A DNA stretch of 64,000 nucleotides from DASTHG01 sp035491895 (lineage in GTDB: Bacteria; Gemmatimonadota; Gemmatimonadetes; Gemmatimonadales; GWC2-71-9): assembly GCA_035491895.1 (NCBI GenBank), contig DATJJY010000046.1:1-64000 (forward strand). The letters are read 5' to 3'. The first letter of the stretch is position 1. Every line of letters begins with the position of its first letter. The notes beneath the pieces are model-generated. The model was given only the letters and a program-made list of their open reading frames with translations. It made no database searches and was not told the DNA's origin. Both the position numbers and the translations under genes were made by a program. This document shows, in pieces, positions 61,787 through 64,000 of this stretch.

Positions 61787-62671
61787 ATGCCTGCGGCACG
61801 GCTGGAGGAGCGGACGCGCGATCGGGCGACACTGGTCCGCCGCGTGCTCGTGGGACTGTTCTTTGCGAACTTGGCCGTGGTCGTGGCGAAGCTCCTGGTG
61901 GGCCTCGCGGCCCAATCGCTCGCGGTGTTGGGCGACGCCCTGCATTCCTCCGTGGACGCGGTGAACAACATTCTGGCCCTCGTCGTCATTCGCGTAGCGG
62001 CGCGGGCCCCGGATGAGGATCACCCCTACGGTCATGGGAAATACGAGTCGCTCGGCGCCCTGGCGCTGGTCGGGTTCCTCTCGATCACCTGCTTCGAGCT
62101 GGCGCGGGGCGCCATCGAGCATCTCGCCGGGTCGCACACCGCGCCGGCGGTGTCCGACCTGCAGCTGACCATCCTGACGGCCGGGTTGGGGGTGAACGGA
62201 CTGGTTGCCTGGTATGAGCATCGCCGCGGCGTGGCCCTGCAAAGCGAGCTGCTCGTCGCCGACGCCGCACACACACGGAGCGACGTCTATATCTCCATCG
62301 GGGTCATCGTCGGACTCCTGCTGGCGCGCCGCGGCCTGTGGTGGGCCGATCCGGCGATCGCCCTGGGGATCGCCGTGCTGATCGTGCGGGTGGCGTATGA
62401 GATCACGCAGCGCTCCGTCCCGATCCTGGTGGACGAGCGGGCCGTGCCGCGGGACGCCATCCAGACCGCGGCCGAAGGCGTGGCCGGTGTGCAGCGCGCC
62501 TACGACATCCGCTCCCGCGGCGGCTCGCAGGTGCGCTACGCCGAGGTGACGATCGCCGTCGATCGCAATGCCGACGTCGCGTCGGCGCACGCTATCGCCG
62601 ATGCGGTGGAGCAGCGGCTCAAGCTCGACCTCAAGCTGAACGAAGTCACGGTGCACATCGAGCCATGCTGA
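61787..62671 (+). CDS. Cation diffusion facilitator (CDF) family transporter
   Basis: 294 aa with about six membrane helices. The membrane metal site shows ALHSSVDAVNNIL (helix 2, H/D-x-x-x-D type) and DAAHTRSDVYISIGV (helix 5, HxxxD). A cytoplasmic domain follows (AEGVAGVQRAYDIRSRGG, ending EVTVHIEP) as in zinc and iron exporters. The N-terminus is basic and short. No histidine-rich loop is present. Its stop is overlapped by the next gene's ATG by seven bases. Confidence 0.9.
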   Translation: MPAARLEERTRDRATLVRRVLVGLFFANLAVVVAKLLVGLAAQSLAVLGDALHSSVDAVNNILALVVIRVAARAPDEDHPYGHGKYESLGALALVGFLSITCFELARGAIEHLAGSHTAPAVSDLQLTILTAGLGVNGLVAWYEHRRGVALQSELLVADAAHTRSDVYISIGVIVGLLLARRGLWWADPAIALGIAVLIVRVAYEITQRSVPILVDERAVPRDAIQTAAEGVAGVQRAYDIRSRGGSQVRYAEVTIAVDRNADVASAHAIADAVEQRLKLDLKLNEVTVHIEPC

Positions 62672-63522
62672 CCACCGCCGAGACCGGCGCCCGCGCCCGG
62701 CGGCCTCGCCGAGTGGCGCGCTCACTGCGCCAGGAGTACGAAGAGTTTCTGTTCCAGCGCATCGAGGAGTACAAGAATTCGCTGTCGCGCGCCCAGTTGC
62801 TGGAAATCGGCGACGAGGCCGTGCGCGAGCTCGAGACGGCCGCCGCCGATCAGTATCTCCTGACCGAGGTGCTCCTGCTCGAGCACGTCGACCGCATCAT
62901 CATGCGGCGGTTGCGCCTGCCCACGTTCCAGCGCTGGTCACGCACTCATCGGGCGCTGCGTGCCGCCCAGCGCGAGCCGACCCACTGGGAGATCGAAGCC
63001 GGCATGCCGCTGGTGCACTGGGCACGACGACTCGAGCCGGGGGACGCCGCGGTCGTGATCGGCGCGACGGCCTTGCCGGCGGCGCTGTTCGTCGCCGCGC
63101 ACGACGTGGAAGTGCTACTGCTGGATCAGGAGCTGGCCGCCGTCGAGGCGGCCGAGGCGCGGGCGGTCTCGGAGCAGCTGGCGGGCCGCTTCCACGCGCT
63201 GGTGGTGCAGTTCGGCAGCTGGATGCCGGACGTTCCGGTGACCCTCGCCGTCGTGCATCCGGCGGCCCTCGCGGCGCTCGACCCCGAATCCCGTCGCTCC
63301 CTCGTCACCGATCTCCAGACGCGCACGCCGCCGAGCGGCGTCCACATCGTGCTGCCGTGGGAGTCGGGCGAGGACAAGGCGGTGATCCCCATCGCCACCG
63401 ACACGCTGCTCGCCTTGTACGAGTCCTGGCAGGTGGAACGGCGCCCGCGCGGGCGCCGCGGCGGGTTCGCCGCCACTAAGCCGGCCGGCCGCGCCGAAAC
63501 CGAGGCGCGCCAGTCCGAGTAG
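62665..63522 (+). CDS. Unknown soluble protein with Rossmann-like middle
   Basis: 285 aa. The first 140 residues are charged and helical (EYEEFLFQRIEEYKNSLSR). Then AAVVIGATALPAALFVAAHD with VEVLLLDQELAAVEAAEARA looks like the glycine strand and acidic end of a methyltransferase-type Rossmann fold, but the usual D/E-G-x-G is not intact. Later DLQTRTPPSGVHIVLPWE is unlike any domain I know. A basic, disordered tail closes it (RRPRGRRGG). It overlaps the CDF gene by seven bases, so it may be translated with it. Function not recognised. Confidence 0.55.
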   Translation: MLTTAETGARARRPRRVARSLRQEYEEFLFQRIEEYKNSLSRAQLLEIGDEAVRELETAAADQYLLTEVLLLEHVDRIIMRRLRLPTFQRWSRTHRALRAAQREPTHWEIEAGMPLVHWARRLEPGDAAVVIGATALPAALFVAAHDVEVLLLDQELAAVEAAEARAVSEQLAGRFHALVVQFGSWMPDVPVTLAVVHPAALAALDPESRRSLVTDLQTRTPPSGVHIVLPWESGEDKAVIPIATDTLLALYESWQVERRPRGRRGGFAATKPAGRAETEARQSE

Positions 63523-63523
63523 C

Positions 63524-63805
63524 TCACGGGGCGAGGATGTCGAACGTCGCCTCGGCGTGGAGCTGATCGGCGCCACAGAGCGCTGCCCGCACCACGTAGC
63601 GGCCCGGAACTCGAGCGACGGAGTCCGGAATCGCCACGATCTGCCGGAACACCGCCCCCATCCGCAGAATGACCTGCTGATCTCTGCCGGTCACCTTCCA
63701 GATGATTTCGTCGCCCCGATCGGTTTCGACGGGTTGCACCCCGACGCACACGACTTCCGTCGTCAGGAAGAACGCGTCACAGGGACACAGACCTACACGT
63801 GTCAA
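63524..63805 (-). CDS. Small hypothetical protein, possibly a short or broken gene
   Basis: About 93 aa ending PGRYVVRAALCGADQLHAEATFDILAP, a beta-rich end like that of many exported proteins. No standard start codon: the frame opens with TTG 63805, and no signal peptide precedes it. The sequence begins GLCPCDAFFLTTEVVCVG. It may be the remains of a longer secreted protein or start at an internal codon. Convergent with the 62665 gene, whose stop is one base away. Confidence 0.4.
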   Translation of the reverse strand: MTRVGLCPCDAFFLTTEVVCVGVQPVETDRGDEIIWKVTGRDQQVILRMGAVFRQIVAIPDSVARVPGRYVVRAALCGADQLHAEATFDILAP

Positions 63806-63821
63806 AGTGTTGAACAGCGAA

Positions 63822-63849
63822 TTGGCTGTTTATCGTAACCAGTTATCAT
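63822..63849 (+). promoter_or_regulatory. Probable promoter for the last gene
   Basis: TTGGCT, 16 bases, then TATCAT in an AT-rich stretch, ahead of the gene starting at 63904. It fits sigma-70 moderately and lies about 55 bases before the ATG. Confidence 0.45.
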
Positions 63850-63877
63850 GAAATGACTTAACAACTGCATGGAGATG

Positions 63878-63903
63878 GCCCTCCACTTGCCTAAGTGAAG
63901 GGC
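63878..63903 (+). promoter_or_regulatory. Hairpin just before the last start codon
   Basis: GCCCTCCACTT (63878-63888) pairs with AAGTGAAGGGC (63893-63903) through 10 of 11 positions around a four-base loop. The second arm contains the GAAGGG that would be the ribosome-binding site and ends against the ATG. It could hide the site (translational control) or act as a protein operator. Confidence 0.5.
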
Positions 63904-64000
63904 ATGACCAGTCTTCCGCTCGTGCTTGAGGACGAACCAATCGGCATCATTCTCCGCGCGGGACAGCGTCTGGTGCGCCCGGCCCGTATTTGGGCGTACT
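63904..64000 (+). CDS. Partial CDS running off the window end
   Basis: ATG at 63904 followed by 32 codons: MTSLPLVLEDEPIGIILRAG and more, ending IWAY at the edge. A plausible soluble protein start, expressed from the promoter and hairpin before it. The family cannot be identified from this piece. Confidence 0.6.
   Translation, partial: MTSLPLVLEDEPIGIILRAGQRLVRPARIWAY

Overview
The window is about 64 kb of GC-rich bacterial chromosome, densely packed with genes. I see no phage, transposase, CRISPR array or rRNA. The best taxonomic guess is a Gemmatimonadota-type bacterium. The reasons are a SusC/SusD pair with a Gram-negative Mla system, stand-alone TonB plug and DUF5916 proteins, an orphan ADOP-type FtsX permease, a MoxR/DUF58/DUF4129/DUF4350 cluster, and heavy use of GTG starts with 4-nt GTGA/ATGA overlaps. 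This is inference from gene content; there is no 16S gene here.

Layout. 1-9.3 kb (minus strand): the F1 part of an ATP synthase (atpA-G-D-C, with no Fo genes in front of it), preceded by a Nudix hydrolase/AraC-like regulator pair. Next come mlaE-F-D for outer-membrane lipid transport and a sigma-70 gene. 9.3-10.3 kb (plus): a six-tRNA cluster (Ala, Gly, fMet, Val, Arg, Pro) behind a near-consensus promoter. 10.6-15.5 kb: a SusC/SusD nutrient-uptake pair, facing a tiny lipoprotein made only of a TonB plug domain. 15.7-22.9 kb: tRNA-Arg(CCG), an M23 peptidase that seems to start at CUG, an orphan ADOP permease, a DUF5916 beta-barrel protein and an MFS transporter. 23-34 kb: two adjacent giant lipoproteins (1,624 and 1,953 aa), each almost entirely a chain of roughly 106-aa Ig-like repeats (15 and 18 by eye). 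34-36 kb: a hybrid REC-PAS-HisKA-HATPase-REC kinase.

36-53.4 kb (minus) is one nearly gapless run of 15 genes. In order of transcription it holds a polytopic membrane protein, DUF4129, DUF4350, MoxR and DUF58 proteins, a Ser/Thr kinase with a PEGA domain, two class III aminotransferases around a P5C-dehydrogenase-like ALDH, a two-subunit CoA-transferase, a hotdog protein, a P1-family peptidase, a TolB-propeller/CehA-type hydrolase and a DUF1579-like protein. The second half reads as an amino-acid or peptide catabolic operon. 53.4-64 kb: a divergent RDD-SpoIIM fusion, a small unknown protein, a site-2 protease, rho-ruvX-mltG, thiE, an RlmI-like methyltransferase, a cation efflux protein and several unknowns.

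The most unusual non-coding signal is a scattered set of long imperfect palindromes whose arms are built of near-tandem 7-10 bp units. Copies lie between genes of the atp operon, before the sigma factor, between tRNA genes, beside the site-2 protease, and inside the coding starts of mltG and the CoA-transferase. Three of them share the same arm sequence. A perfect TGTGA-N6-TCACA operator lies over the likely -10 of atpA.
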